Shown here: positions 11,386 through 23,050 of the stretch, piece by piece | Position numbering within the stretch: position 1 is the stretch's first letter | Layout: every line of letters starts with the position of its first letter | DNA from: Phymorhynchus buccinoides | Taxonomy: Eukaryota; Mollusca; Gastropoda; Neogastropoda; Raphitomidae | Assembly: GCA_017654935.2 (NCBI GenBank) | Contig: CM065698.1 | Span: 39,631,739 to 39,695,738 of the forward strand | DNA length: 64,000 nt | Reading direction: 5' to 3' | Notes under the pieces: generated by a model | Told to the model about the DNA's origin: nothing | Seen by the model: the letters and a program-made list of their open reading frames with translations, nothing else | Database searches by the model: none | Position numbers and translations under genes: made by a program

Positions 11386-11946
11386 CAAACCAAGGGTTTC
11401 AAAAATTAGCCAGGCCTGAGAGATACAGACAACTGTAGAGTAGGGCATTAAGTCATAAGATGTGTCATATAGACTTAGTGGATGAAACATTACTGTACCC
11501 TTTAAGTCTACAAACCAAGGGTTTCAAAATTAGCCAGGCCTGAGAGAAACAGACAACTGTAGAGTAGGGCATTAAGTCATAAGATGTGTCATATAGACTT
11601 AGTGGATGAAACATTACTGTACCCTTTAAGTCTACAAACCAAGGGTTTCAAAATTAGCCAGGCCTGAGAGATACAGACAACTGTAGAGTAGGGCATTAAG
11701 TCATAAGATGTGTCATATAGACTTAGTGGATGAAACATTACTGTACCCTTTAAGTCTACAAACCAAGGGTTTCAAAATTAGCCAGGCCTGAGAGATACAG
11801 ACAACTGTAGAGTAGGGCATTAAGTCATAAGATGTGTCATATAGACTTAGTGGATGATACAGACAACTGTAGAGTAGGGCATTAAGTCATAAGATGTGTC
11901 ATATAGACTTAGTGGATGAAACATTACTGTACCCTTTAAGTCTTCA
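11386..11946. repeat. 124-bp tandem repeat, about 4.6 units
   Basis: The anchor CAAGGGTTTC recurs at 11,391, 11,516, 11,640 and 11,764, a period of 124-125 bp. The last unit is internally deleted (GTGGATGATACAGAC junction near 11,853). The units are almost identical. The same array with the same junction reappears at 63,440-64,000. Confidence 0.95.
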
Positions 11947-12565
11947 AAACATAACAGCATGAATATCATGAGTAGCGGCTTGGAAACGAAAACTCCAACA
12001 AATAACTGTGCTTTTTGATGACAATTAAAAGTTGTAACCAACCACAACACAACCAACTTGTGCTAATTTTGCTTTGTTTTGTTTTGTTAATGGTCATGTT
12101 TTTGATTAATTCAAAGGACGTGACAAGAAAAAGTGGGGGCTTGAGAACCAAGCAATACATACAAACAAAGAGCATCAAAAAGCAAAACTTTTGTAGATAT
12201 AGAGTCTGCCTGCATAGAATCATAGATCCACACATACAGCACAACTCGATGATATTGAACACTAACATCAACAACAAGATCATAAACCATTCAAAAACAC
12301 CCTAAATTAATTAACCACATTTTCTCCCTTAATAACACAAACCCCTCGAAAATGAAATGAGAGGGTTAAACGCCCAAAGGTCCTATCAGTAATCGCTGCA
12401 AAACAGACACGAGATCTGACGAAAACCAAATTTCCTGAAAAGTTACCACGGGTCTGTGGACTGGAGTAGGCCCCAGTAGGGTCCAGGGGCAATGCCCTGG
12501 TAGAGATGCTGAAGATTGTTAAGCAAATTGAGGCTTATAAACCCCACTAACATGAGTAAAGCTCT
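11947..12565. other. No gene recognised
   Basis: AT-rich sequence without repeats or exons that can be supported. Confidence 0.5.
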
Positions 12566-13020
12566 GTGACGTCTGTCCCAAAATTTAAAAAAGCACATGC
12601 TGGTGGATTGCATTTTGGATTTGAGTGGCAACTGGGACATGGTTGCTTTGTTCATGTTCCCATCAGCCACTCCCAGTCTATATCTTCTACCCCCCAATTT
12701 CTCAATGGATTTACACTTGTCTCAAGAACCAGGCATCAGAATGGACTGAAGTCCAATCATCTGAAAACCACAATACAAAGGCCACCAAGGCCCCAGACTG
12801 TGGAGGGACAACACTGAAATCAGTTCCCAACATCACCAAAAAGGCTTAATGCAGTGATAAATCACTTTAAAATGCTATCTAACACAAAAGATAACACTCA
12901 ATGAAAAGGCAAAACCCCTGACAGCAGGAGACAATCCTCTGTCAGAAATTCTTAATCCTCTGAAATTTGCAGATCCTGACAATTCTGATGCCCAAAGAAC
13001 AGCCCTGCTGCCTTTAAAAT
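12566..13020. repeat. Dispersed repeat Q
   Basis: The block GGCATCAGAATGG...GGACAACACTGAAATCAGTTCCCAA is shared with 43,620-43,780 and its inverted copy at about 45,820-45,975. The downstream words TCAGAAATTCTTAATCCTCTGAAAT are shared with 44,405-44,435. Confidence 0.65.
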
Positions 13021-13231
13021 TTCATGAAATCAGGATATTTCCTGAAGTAAATCTCATGTCTGGTGCCCAAACGCCAAAAGGTTTAAATGATTTTCTTTCT
13101 TCGCTCTGTGGCGTCTCCTGGCGATGACTGATGGCATTTGTGTTGCTGTATTTAACCCTCTAAGCAATGAAACATTTAGAAAAAACACACACAAACTCCC
13201 AACAAAAAAGCATGACACTTCTCCAGGCTGG

Positions 13232-13362
13232 CTAGTTGTCCTCGTAGAACTTGGGCAGCTGGTCCCCGATGAGGACGAACCTCTCCACCCCATCCTTGGT
13301 GATGGCGGCCATTCGGATGATGCCCCCGCTGGACCCGTCCCGGTTGATGGCCAGAGACACCG
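13232..13362 (-). CDS. PSMB6: PSMB6 coding exon 5 with stop
   Basis: 131 bp from acceptor TTTCAG|CG to TAG at 13,232-13,234. Encodes [14 protein letters not shown] and ends KFYEDN. Shorter at the C-terminus than the human protein. Confidence 0.95.
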
Positions 13363-16300
13363 CTGAAACATTCCACACCAAAGAATGAAATAGTGAGGCC
13401 AAGGGAGGAGATAACGAAATTGAACAAAGGGCAGAGCTGCCAACCCTCTGTTGCAGTTTCCAGAAACAAACTACAGAAAAACCAGGGACACAGACTTATT
13501 TCCAGGGACAAACATCGCAATGTCATGCGTCAGGGTCAAAACGAGCATTGACTTCCAATTATTTCATGATCTAGCAACATTTCTGTGAGTTTTTTTCTGT
13601 ATTCTTGATGTTTTTTGGTGTCAATGTGCTTCAATATTCAAGGTCCCTTGCTGTTCAGTAACCTATGTGTTGTGTTGGGTGTTCCTGTGTTCAATAGCAA
13701 GGCCAGCAAACAAGACAAGTGATTGTTCTACATTTTTTTTTAATTCTACTCAGTTTCCAGGGACACCAGGCAGAAAAGTGGATTCCAGGGACAGGGTGCC
13801 ATTTTGGACTGTTTCCAGGGACAAATAGGGGGGACGATTGGCAGCCCTGAAAGGGTGAATACTCTTTTTCTAATTAACTCCCCTCCACCAAAGTTGATTA
13901 CGATACCAATCACCTAGCAGTGCGTGGGTCAGAACCAAAGTGAGACAAACAAAGCATCATTCTCAAAAAAGAATGTGCCAAGTTCGCCTTTACGACCCTC
14001 CACCCACACAAGCACAGAACTTCCAGAAGGTGGGGGGACTATTTACACTTTCTTACTATTTTGTTCATCATATTAGGGTACAGACAACCACCTATTTTAC
14101 GACCCTCTGTTAAGCGACCACCTCTCATTTGAGACCGGATTTGTTGGCACGGATGCATTTTACTATGTAAACGACCTCTCTTAAACGACTTCCTCTAAAA
14201 CGTGACTCACGACCGCCATTTTGTTGGTTTTTACGACCGTTGTTGTCGTCTGCATAGACTTCGAGCAAAGGGAAACAACCACGGTCAAGGGCCTGAAAGC
14301 GGAGTCGCTTCCCTTGTTGTAGAAAAGATGGCAGAAAGCGTAGGAAAAGCACGAAAACCACTGACTTTGTAAAAGAAAACCACTGACTTTGGACGAGAGT
14401 GGAGGTGATTAACAGAAGTCGGCGAAGTGAAACTGTAATACATCGATTGCACAATCCTATGGAGTTGGAAAGACCCAAATCCAGTTTTAATATGTCATTG
14501 TATGTGTGCATGAAGAAGAGAGTATGAACTGTGCTGAACTTTTTCTTTCTACGGCTGCCAGTGAAAACCTCCGTCATACGACCCCTCCAATTTACGACCG
14601 ATTTTTCCGGACATTTTGTAAGTCTTAAAATAGAGGTTTGTCTGTACTACTTTTTACTGAAATATACCGAAATATATTGACATAATCCAAAAATATATAG
14701 TCCATGAGACACTTTATACCCCCCATGCACCCCCAGTGATTTTATGAAAAATATACCCGGGTCGGTAAGAACAGAGGATTGGCACAACAGGGGAGGATCG
14801 GAGCGAGGATCAGCCTTGTTATTTGACAATCAGCCCTCTCTCTCTCCCTTTTTTAAAATTAATGAGGCTTCATATTGAAAATTCTCTGCCCCTGTCTCGT
14901 GCACTGAGATGTGTGCGCCACCTGTGTAAAATTATCGTCCTTGCCTGTCACGAAGTAGTAGTTTATAGCCACAGAAAATTATCCACCCCTGACTCGTCAC
15001 TAGGTGGCATGGTCAACTCAGTCCTAAAATTATTGCCCTTTCGCGTTGCCAAGTAGTATAAAGCCTCATTCCATAGATTTACACAACTTCTGGAAGTGTG
15101 TTTATGCCACTTACCATCATGTTTCACCTGTAATAGACACAAACTCCCTTCTCCAGGCCTGTTTACCCTGAAACCGGGCTTTGTGTATTCAAAATCCAAA
15201 ATAAGTGATATTTTTCACAAAATAGGAGTACTCCAACAGGAAAGTTTTTTAAAAATGAGTGCAAACATGCATACATTTTCATAACAACTTCTACTAGTTA
15301 TAGAAATACTATGTCAAAAGTGTAATCCATTATTTACAACACACACACATACACACAGATCGCACCAGTTTCCTGAATGAGGCATTGGCAACATACAGAA
15401 ATGGTAGATTTTTTTTCACCACTTCACCATATTTTTTCCCAATGTACCATATTTATCATATTTTTGTCAGATAAGTGTACAAAATATGGTGAAATCTTAT
15501 GGGTCAACAGGTCTGCTTCCCCTTTCTTGGCACTCACCTCTGGACACAAACTTGAGGCACTGCTCCTTGGTCATCATCTCCTTGTACTCGGCGTCCACAA
15601 AGCCGTACAGGTAGGTGCTGCCAGACCCCCCTATGGCGAACGGCTGCCTCTGCAGCATGCCTCCTATGGGAACCGAGAACACCTGCAACCGAAGAAAACC
15701 ACACGTGCACCAGACCTGTTTACCCCCTACACAAGTCTTGAGTCGTCTGGATAGCTGAAATGAGTAGTTTGGGTGTGAAATGAGTAGTCCTCTTCATAAA
15801 CCATCAAACAATGCTCACTGAAAATGAGCAATCAGAGCATTATTTTCAATTTTGAAGAGCAGTAGAGGTCCAAATTGAGTAGAATACTACTCGAAAAGGG
15901 TAGAGTAAACAGGACTGATATTGCACCGTCAACATTGACTAAATTAACCCATTTTGCCTTGCTACCTGACCGCCCCATGGTGAACGGCATGCCTCCTATG
16001 GGAACCGAGAACACCTGCAACCCAGGACAACCACACATGCACCGTCAACATTGACAACATTAACCCATTCTGCCCTGCGCCTATTAATATTATGGTGTGT
16101 GTGATGATTGATGATGTCATAACTTTTGACATGTCATGTAGTCCTTGAATGCTGGTCCAGGAAAGATTTATTTTTTATATCTCTGGACCAATTTCTCAGG
16201 TTGTCTTTTTATTTTATGACTTTTCTCCTCCAAAATCAGAATGTGTCAGCTGTACGCAGCATGGAGACCACAAAAAAACTGAAAACCAGACACATACGTA

Positions 16301-16662
16301 CCTTGCCCATTATGGCCATATGGCCTGGGAACGCAGAAGAAGAATATGACTTTTAACAGGTCTCTTTTAAATTTTGTAATATTTTAAGAAAATCGATGAT
16401 TTCTCAGTTTGTCTCTGGCAGTGAAGGAGTTAAGTGTACTTCACTGAATAAAGTTACCTGTCCTCCGAGTCGCTTGTCCCAGCCAGCTACAATGATGCCT
16501 GCCGTCAGGCTGTCGCGCTGTTCGTAGCAGAGTTCACGGAACACGTTAGCTGCCGTGGACACTTCGGGTTGCTCCCCCATCTCCATCCTGAAAGGGAAAA
16601 GAAAAATCTTTTTTGCAATTTATCACAAAGTAACTAAAACAATTACAAAAGGTCTGCTGAAG

Positions 16663-16725
<63 letters not shown>

Positions 16726-19700
16726 GCTCACATTGACAATGACATTGAGCCACAACAGACTAGATAAGAAGGCTCAGTCAGAAGGTGAGAAAACAAAATC
16801 TGCTAAAATGCGAGATGCAAGAATATAAAAATACATACTTAGTTTATAACATTGTTACTTAGCCCTTGCCCATGTGGTGAAGGGATCACAGAACATAGGT
16901 CAGGGACTCATGTAACAGACCTAGCAGAAAATTCCCAGGGCTCCCAATTGTCCCGCAAAATAAGGGGTCCCAGGGACTCCTTCACTCATAGAATAGAGGG
17001 TCCTTGAGGCAGGATAGAGGGTCCCAGTGGCATAGGGAATGCTAAAAAGAATTTTTTCAGTGCATCCCTGGGACCCCCTGCACATTCTTTTAGAGGGTCC
17101 TGTAGAATTTTAGTGCTTCATAGACCCCTAAATGGGGGTCCCTGGGAGCCCTGAATTTTTGTGTTATTATGCGATTAAACATGTGCACTCTCTCTCTCTC
17201 GCAGTCTAAGTCTTTTACTCTCTCTGAGTCTGACTGAGTCTCTCTCTCTCTCTCTCAGCTCTCTCTCTCTCTCTCGCTCCTCCCTCTCTCTCTCTCTCTC
17301 TCTCCCTCCCTCCCTCTCTCTCTCTCTCTCTCGGTCTCCCCCCCCCCCCCCACACACACACTCTCTGAGTCTCTCAGTGACCACTGACTTGTAAAAGTCC
17401 AGGTGATACTTGACAATGTCAGCAATGGCCTGCGTGTCGGCTGCTGAACCGGAGCGACAGCAGTAGATGCGATCAGTGACTTTGGTCAGTTTGTCCGTCA
17501 CGCGGTTAGCGATGTAGACTCCCGTCGTCGTGCGCGAGTCAGCTCCGATCACCACTCCACCGTCAAACTCCACTGCCATGATGGTGGTCTGCAATAAATT
17601 TTTAAAAAGGCTCATAAATAAATAAACAGCGCAGTAGGGTTTTGCGCTGTACGTTTTGCGCAGTTTGGTGGACCTCAAGTTGCAGTTCAAACACTTTTTC
17701 AAAGCATTTTTTTTTTACAGAATTCATTAGAGAGCGTAACACTAACAGAGATTGTGTCACTGTTGCTGAGTGTAAAATTACTACACATTTGTGACAGTCC
17801 TGATACACAAGGATACTAAATACAATTTCAAAACAGTATTGTACAAGCCATGCACGAAATCGGTGATTTTATTACAATTTGTACTTGTACTCAAATGCTG
17901 GCGATTGAATATTTACAAGAATTTACATTGATTCCTGTCTCGTCTACTCTTGACTAGAACTCTTGAATCTCCTCATAGACTCATCTTCTTCTTCTGACTG
18001 GGGATGTTTATCCTGCCCCATGCCCAAAGTCTTCACTTAGACTATTGGCGCACAGGATGCATGCTTTGTGAGTTTGTGTAATCTATTCCACCGGCACACA
18101 CGGCCTACTTGTACTGGATAGTGGAATGGGTTTTAACATGCATGCAAGATCTTGTGCGTGCATTCACACACAGGACCTCGGTTTTACTTTTAGGTCTCCC
18201 ATACTGAGTCATAGAATAGCGCACAGGCGCTGGCTGGCCAGGTCACTAAATTTAGAATAGGCTTTGGCTTTGTTTTGTTTTTAAGATGTGCTCTCCCTAA
18301 GTTCATCGATATAATGCCACAGGTCAGGTCAGGTCAGGTCAGATCTTCAGGGCAGCCAGGCCTCGTGGCCTCTTGATGTGCCCTATCTCTTGATTGTTTG
18401 TTATTGTGGTTTTGTTCATTATGCGTGACATAGTGGTGATTTCAACTACGACCAAGACCAAGATGATAGTCTGAACCATGATCTAGCCAGGTTAAAAAAG
18501 TTGTTTCCCTTGGATTTGATCTCTGAACTTATCATGGTTCTAGACACACACACAAAAATGGTGTTGCACTTGCATGCACAGTTACCGCAAGGAAAACAAT
18601 GTGAATCCTAACACAATGACTCCCAACCATTCGAACCGGGAATCGATCCCAGTTCCCGAGAGATGGGAATTAACTCTGAACGTCACACCAAATCTTTTCA
18701 TTAAAAAAATCACCCAGAATAAAGTCTAACTCACATTTCATTTCTGAAAGATGCATATTGAATAGCAATGATGATATTATTATTCCAAAGCTAACACACT
18801 GTCACACAACAAACCATGAATTGGAATAAAAAATCCGTAATGGCACTCCGAGCATCGCGCCGAGTCAATACTGCGTCACGTCACGTGGAAAGAAGAAAAA
18901 AATTTCACTTCGAAAAATCCGTTAAAAAAGACTAGTGGGTGCTTTCCCTTGCTGTAACTTGTAAGAACCAAAAACGGACCAGCGAGACTGAGGTAAAGGA
19001 AGAACTAACTTAGTATATTGCATTGTGGGTAGGGAGAAAGTGAAAGTGAACGTACTAGACCTGGCGTTCAGCGGGCGCAATCGGTGCATACGGGCTGCAT
19101 GAGTTGACAAAATTCGGTCACATTTGGCGTCTGTGTCCTAGAGAGGGTTAAAATTTAAAAAAGTTGCTACGACAGTGTGAAAGAATCAACATACCCGCTA
19201 GTTTGCCAGATCGTTGAGCTTTCGATCTAAAATATTGGTCCGAAAAAAATATCTTAGCGAGAACAAGAGCCTTCACTTAACACATTAATCATCTAAAATC
19301 CAAGCCAGAAGTCCGCTAATATAGTAATAAGCATTTAAGTAAACTTACGGTAAGTTCAATCATTGGCGTGAAGTTTTATCAAGTTTTCTCAAATCTTTGG
19401 GTTACTCCCGTCTTAAAATTGTTAAGACAAAAACCAAGGCATATTCACCGCTTGTTCCACATAAGAAATGACGCATGCTAAAGGTCAAGGTCAAGGCAGA
19501 TGACAGCACATGCGCATTTCCGTTTTCAAACTGAATGACGGACTCATAGACAACAATGCGATTCTTGCTTGTTGTAAGCTGATTTAAGTGCTAAATCTTA
19601 CAATATTTTACTTCATACGACCAACAGCATCAGAAAATTACTTACGTTTGATTTGATGCTTAAAAATAAATTGTGTTAATGTTGCACATGTGTGGTTTTG

Positions 19701-20409
19701 AAACTTCTTAAAATTATAATAAAAATCTAGGCTTTTGAAAGTTCGTCTGCTTATCTATGGATCTATGCACGGGACAATTGACGACGATTACTCTAATAAA
19801 TACATCAATGCACGAGATGAGGTCATGGTAAGGGGGCACCGGAAAGCTGAAATAAGAGGCTTTCTTCGACTGAAAGGTTTTTTTAATGCAAAAACAAATA
19901 TTTAAGAGCTTCTTTTCTCAAAGAAAGCTACATATAGTTTCTACAGACAATACACTGTCTGTGAATACTGGGTTTTTTACAAATTATTAGAGTTCTGTCC
20001 AGCTAAGCAGCTTTCTTGATTGTTGGAAGAAAGATGTCACAAATTTCTGTATTTGAGTCATGAGTGAAAAAATAGGCCAATGTTCCAACAAAATCGTACC
20101 TATTTTTGCAAACTATTGACAGAAAACGCATGCTTACACCAATTTTGGTATTTTTGTCTCATTTTATCAGTACAAATATGAGAATTACAACAAAAATTCT
20201 TGTCCCTACATCAGTACATGATGATCGGCGCAACGAAAGTGGTGCTCCGTATATTGTAAGTGACGTTTTTTCACTACGGCCATAATGTGAATGATTGAGA
20301 AATTCAAAACAAAAACTGTAATACTTACACCTGTAGTTACTTCGCCAGGTCGAAGACCACCAACTTGCGCTAACTGCTCGGCTGCAAACATGTTTGTCAT
20401 CGCTGCCAT
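13232..20409 (-). CDS. PSMB6: Proteasome subunit beta type-6, complete five-exon gene
   Basis: Encodes the beta-1 subunit of the 20S proteasome, an N-terminal threonine hydrolase giving caspase-like cleavage after acidic residues in the cytosol and nucleus. Coding exons are 20,329-20,409, 17,389-17,588, 16,458-16,587, 15,538-15,682 and 13,232-13,362. They join in frame with GT/AG introns to give 228 residues, against about 239 in human. The propeptide ends GEVTTG, and the mature chain starts [13 protein letters not shown] at the exon 1/2 junction. Thr1, Asp17, Arg19 and Lys33 are present, as are the conserved SGSAADTQ and GGSGS segments. The family assignment is by recognition of these motifs. 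Introns carry MITEs, microsatellites and a partial copy of exon 4. UTRs and promoter could not be delimited. Confidence 0.96.
13363..13975. mobile_element. Repeat R interrupted by a hAT-like insert (PSMB6 intron 4)
   Basis: The words GAATGAAATAG(T/C)GAGGCCAAG and TAATTAACTCCC...GATTACGATACCAATCA form a continuous repeat at 30,225-30,400. Here they are split by about 420 bp (13,431-13,850) whose ends, CAGAGCTGCCAACC and ATTGGCAGCCCTG, are inverted. Flanks share AAAGGG. The ends resemble hAT termini, but a clean 8-bp duplication is not evident. Confidence 0.6.
14079..14646. mobile_element. TA-flanked MITE H (PSMB6 intron 4)
   Basis: Ends TACAGACAACCACC and GGTTTGTCTGTA are inverted, with TA at each side. 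The interior has many CGACC(A/T)CCTCT words. Consistent with a Tc1/mariner-like non-autonomous element. Confidence 0.65.
15538..15682 (-). CDS. PSMB6: PSMB6 coding exon 4
   Basis: 145 bp between acceptor TTGCAG|GTGTTC and donor AGAG|GTGAGT. Encodes [19 protein letters not shown] and the [10 protein letters not shown] segment. Confidence 0.95.
15920..16085 (-). pseudogene. Partial duplicate of PSMB6 exon 4
   Basis: On the minus strand, the intron 3 acceptor and the first codons of exon 4 (GTGTTCTCGGTTCCCATAGG...) are copied at about 15,960-16,020. They carry a 12-base deletion (Leu-Gln-Arg-Gln codons) and then diverge. No donor is present. A CACCGTCAACATTGAC word flanks both sides of the unit (15,926 and 16,041), showing local tandem duplication. 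Confidence 0.75.
16218..16345 (+). repeat. Dispersed repeat A, variant II 3' end
   Basis: The 3' part, from AATCAGAATGTGTCAGCTG to GCAGAAGAAGAA, lies in PSMB6 intron 3. Confidence 0.75.
16458..16587 (-). CDS. PSMB6: PSMB6 coding exon 3
   Basis: 130 bp between acceptor TTTCAG|G and donor CAG|GTAACT. Encodes [19 protein letters not shown] and the [11 protein letters not shown] core strand. Confidence 0.95.
16670..16725. repeat. (GA)n microsatellite
   Basis: About 27 GA units in PSMB6 intron 2. Confidence 0.95.
16936..17153. mobile_element. Repeat family K
   Basis: CAGGGCTCCCA...TGGGAGCCCTG ends with an interior matching 6,468-6,686. No exact flanking duplication here. Confidence 0.7.
17188..17365. 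repeat. CT-rich microsatellite with poly-C/CA end
   Basis: Lies immediately downstream of PSMB6 exon 2. The apparent extension of the exon frame into it is composition only. Confidence 0.95.
17389..17588 (-). CDS. PSMB6: PSMB6 coding exon 2 (Thr1, Asp17, Lys33)
   Basis: Begins ACCACCATCATG directly after a TTGCAG acceptor, so the catalytic threonine is the first codon of the exon. The donor is AA|GTCAGT, splitting a lysine codon completed by the G of exon 3. The Arg/Glu-rich frame further downstream is translated CT microsatellite and not part of the protein. Confidence 0.95.
18608..19151. mobile_element. piggyBac-like MITE family E (older copy)
   Basis: About 540 bp closely matching 33,310-33,849. 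The right end GAGAGGGTTAA keeps a TTAA; the left end is mutated (CTAACACAATGAC instead of TTAACCCAATGAC). Located in PSMB6 intron 1. Confidence 0.7.
20329..20409 (-). CDS. PSMB6: PSMB6 coding exon 1 (propeptide)
   Basis: Twenty-seven codons from the ATG at 20,407-20,409 to donor GT|GTAAGT. Encodes the short propeptide ending in VTTG, which is removed autocatalytically to expose Thr1. The start is chosen because it is the first ATG in the frame; alternative in-frame methionines lie at codons 4 and 7. Confidence 0.93.
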
Positions 20410-21057
20410 ATTGCTGCTGTGTAAGGGAGTGTACTCTCAATACCTTTTGGTAGGTGTGACTTCTCTCCCCTTTCTCTTGGCCGTTTAAATCCTTTTAAAA
20501 AATGTATAATTTTTCAAAGATATGTTTATCAGTATAATTGAAAGATCAAAACTTGTTATGACTAATAATGAAGGTTAAAAATTGGAATAAGCTAAATACA
20601 TATTTTTCCCGAATTTATAAACAATTTTATATATGTTGTTGGCGACAAAAATGTCGCTTAAAACTCTAATAACATAAAAGGAAAATATTCTATCGGCACC
20701 TATTTTCGTTGCTATACTATAAGAATGCCTTTTATGAAAACACTGATATCTCATTAAAGGTTTACGCGTATTGAAAGAAAATAACAAACTTTGTCATATT
20801 TTTATTTATATTACGAGCGATCCAACATGTCTTCCGTAGCAACTCCAACATGGCTGCTTCTAGCAAAAAGCAAGTCTGCCTACACGATGTACTGAATGAT
20901 TGATTGAAAATCATGTTAAAGACTTAGGTGGTTGTTGTTGCTTTTTTGTGTGCAAATCCTACATAATTAATAGAATGCAGTCTTGTCTCATGATTTAGAA
21001 CATAAGATATGACTATCCAATATCCATCCACACATACACGCGCGCGCACACACACAC
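20410..21057. other. PSMB6 5' flank and intergenic DNA
   Basis: Upstream of the PSMB6 start. The promoter should lie here, but no core element can be assigned from sequence. AT-rich, with a short CA run at 21,036-21,057. Confidence 0.4.
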
Positions 21058-21240
21058 ACCACCTCCGTGACCTCGGCACCTGTATAATTATCCAGTTGGA
21101 TAGCTCAGCGTTGCGATTCAAATTCACCTTTTTTTGTTCCGGACTGATTCACTTAGCATTGTGCGAGTGGAACAGCATTCCACCCGAGGCAATTTCATCA
21201 GCCTCGGTGGAGTTCTTCAAATCCCAGATCTAACCCACTC
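21058..21240 (+). mobile_element. LINE ORF2 C-terminal remnant
   Basis: A frame reading LCEWNSIPPEAISSASVEFFK resembles the conserved tail of non-LTR retrotransposon ORF2 proteins (WNSLP...S...FK). It is followed by a C-rich tract. Only the tail is present, so the clade cannot be named. Confidence 0.5.
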
Positions 21241-21367
21241 CCCCTCCTCGTTCCCCACTCCCCCACCCCTTCCCCCACCCTCCTGCCCTTCTCCATACCC
21301 CATGATCCTCCTCCCTACCCCACTTCCCCAATGAGCTGATCATCTGGGCAGTTATCCTTTCCTACAG

Positions 21368-21603
21368 TTAACCCTTTCACTGCATTTTAGCACCACAGTG
21401 ATTTAACACCTATGTCACTAAACGGCATCAAATTGGGGTCTATTATCCAAAGACCCTATTGTGTTAGTTTAGGAAGTAAGGATAGACCTTATTTTATATG
21501 TGTCACAGAAGAATCCCCAATACTGCAGATGGATTTTGTTCTCTACCCAGATAAATGTAATGGACATTTTTGGCTGAAACATGGCTGGCGGTGAAAGGGT
21601 TAA
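21368..21603. mobile_element. TTAA-flanked MITE family C
   Basis: TTAACCCTTTCAC...GTGAAAGGGTTAA ends with TTAA on both sides and about 236 bp in all. The CCC/GGG termini and TTAA target are the hallmarks of piggyBac-type elements. Sibling copies are at 22,112 and 28,882. Confidence 0.85.
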
Positions 21604-21762
21604 TATTGATAAGTATGCCGGAACCCCCTTTGTTTATGCATCAGAATCGTCAACATGATGATGGAGGATGCTTCAAGAAAGAAGAAAAAAAAAGATCAAG
21701 TTGGGTCTGAGTCTCTGAGCAGGTCTTGGCTGACTGGGTCATTTGTAGATTAGGTTTCTTGC

Positions 21763-22648
21763 GGGTGTCTAAGCACAGAATGATGCCAAATAGTGCCAAA
21801 TAGTGCCGAATGGTGAATACCGATCTTGGTCAAAACACAGAATAGTTGAGCCAAATGGTGAAATCATAACACAGATTATGAAGATAATTTAATTTCAAAC
21901 GGATTAGACTTGGTTTAGGGCTATCTTCATCAAAGAAAAATAATGAAAGTCTAAAAAAATCAACAACAAAAAACAAACTGAAAGTCTACTTTGTTCAACA
22001 ATCGCCATGTCCACCGCTGCAAAGTCAGCTAGGCCTAGTGTCGGTGGCGAAAGGAAGACAAAAGGGTGGACTTAGCATTCACGCTGTTGTTTTGAGTGGC
22101 TATTTTTAGGGTTAACCCTTTCACGCGCCAAAGTCGCATTTTAGCACCACAGTGATTTAATACTGATGCCACTAAAAGGCATCAAATTGGGGGCTTATTA
22201 TCCAAAGACCCTATTGTCTTAGTTTTGGAAAGTAAGGATAGACCTTATTTTATAAATGTCACAGAAGAATCCCCAATACTGCAGATGGATTTTGTCCTCT
22301 ACCTGGGTAAATTTAATGGACATTTTTGGCTGAAATATGGCTGGCGGTGAAAAGGTTAAAGTTAATTCGTCAACCCTCCCATTTGATTAAATAATAGCTC
22401 AAAGCTGATTATAGCCGTATTCCTAACCTGATTTTAGCCGAAACCGAAACTTGAAAGAAATTGACGCAGATAATAATGGTGGCTGATATTCGGTGTTTTG
22501 ATCATTCGGTATAATTTTCACCTTGCGGCACCATTTCAATGTATCTACCGGTAGTCTTTATCTTCATCATTCGGCCCAACTATTCTGTGTTTTGAACAAG
22601 ATCGGTATTTGGCATTATTCGGCACCATTCTGTGTTTAGACACACCGC
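21763..22648. mobile_element. hAT-like non-autonomous element S with 8-bp duplication
   Basis: Inverted ends around GGTGTCTAAGCACAGAATG and CATTCTGTGTTTAGACACACC extend about 80 bp inward with mismatches. A perfect 8-bp direct repeat, TTTCTTGC, lies at 21,755-21,762 and 22,649-22,656. The interior has no transposase and hosts a family-C MITE. An 8-bp target duplication points to the hAT superfamily. Confidence 0.75.
22112..22359. mobile_element. TTAA-flanked MITE family C, nested in element S
   Basis: TTAACCCTTTCACGCGCC...CTGGCGGTGAAAAGGTTAA. It sits wholly inside the hAT-like element, so it inserted later. Confidence 0.85.
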
Positions 22649-22679
22649 TTTCTTGCCACCTGATATTATGACTAATGTA

Positions 22680-22794
22680 GAGTGGCACAGTGGTATCGCG
22701 TTCGCTTCGTGTCAAGTAAACCCGAGTTCGAACCTGGGTACAGGGGATTTTTTTCCTCTCATTCTGCACTAGGCCTTAACGGTCTGAACGTGGA

Positions 22795-22825
<31 letters not shown>

Positions 22826-23050
22826 CATGTGCCCATGCACTTAGCATATGTTAAGCCCAGTGGCAACGAAAAAGCTGTCATTTGGTAAAAATCCATCCCC
22901 CCCCCCCCCCCCCCCCCCCTCATCAGTGACAGTGACAAAAATCGCATGCAAAAAAAAATTGGGTGGCGCGCCTCTGGCTGCAACGCGCTCTCCAGGTGGG
23001 AGCAACCCGAATTTCACAGAGACGCCTCTGTGACTATAAAGTACCTAGTA
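22680..23050 (+). mobile_element. tRNA-headed SINE
   Basis: The head has an A-box-like TGGCACAGTGGTATCGCG and a B-box GAGTTCGAACCTGGG. A core follows with CTTTCGGATGAGATGATAAACCGAGG, a word common in invertebrate SINE cores. The tail continues through poly-C/poly-A to GACGCCTCTGTGACTATAAAGTACC. A second copy is at 34,263-34,625. Assignment to a named SINE superfamily would need a database comparison. Confidence 0.8.

Noticed and set aside
17175..17388. Arg/Glu-rich C-terminal extension of PSMB6 exon 2
   Set aside because: It is read-through into CT microsatellite past a good donor; exon 3 continues the protein in frame.
22687..22745. Functional tRNA gene
   Set aside because: Only the A- and B-box head is tRNA-like; no cloverleaf acceptor closes, and the unit continues into a SINE body present twice.
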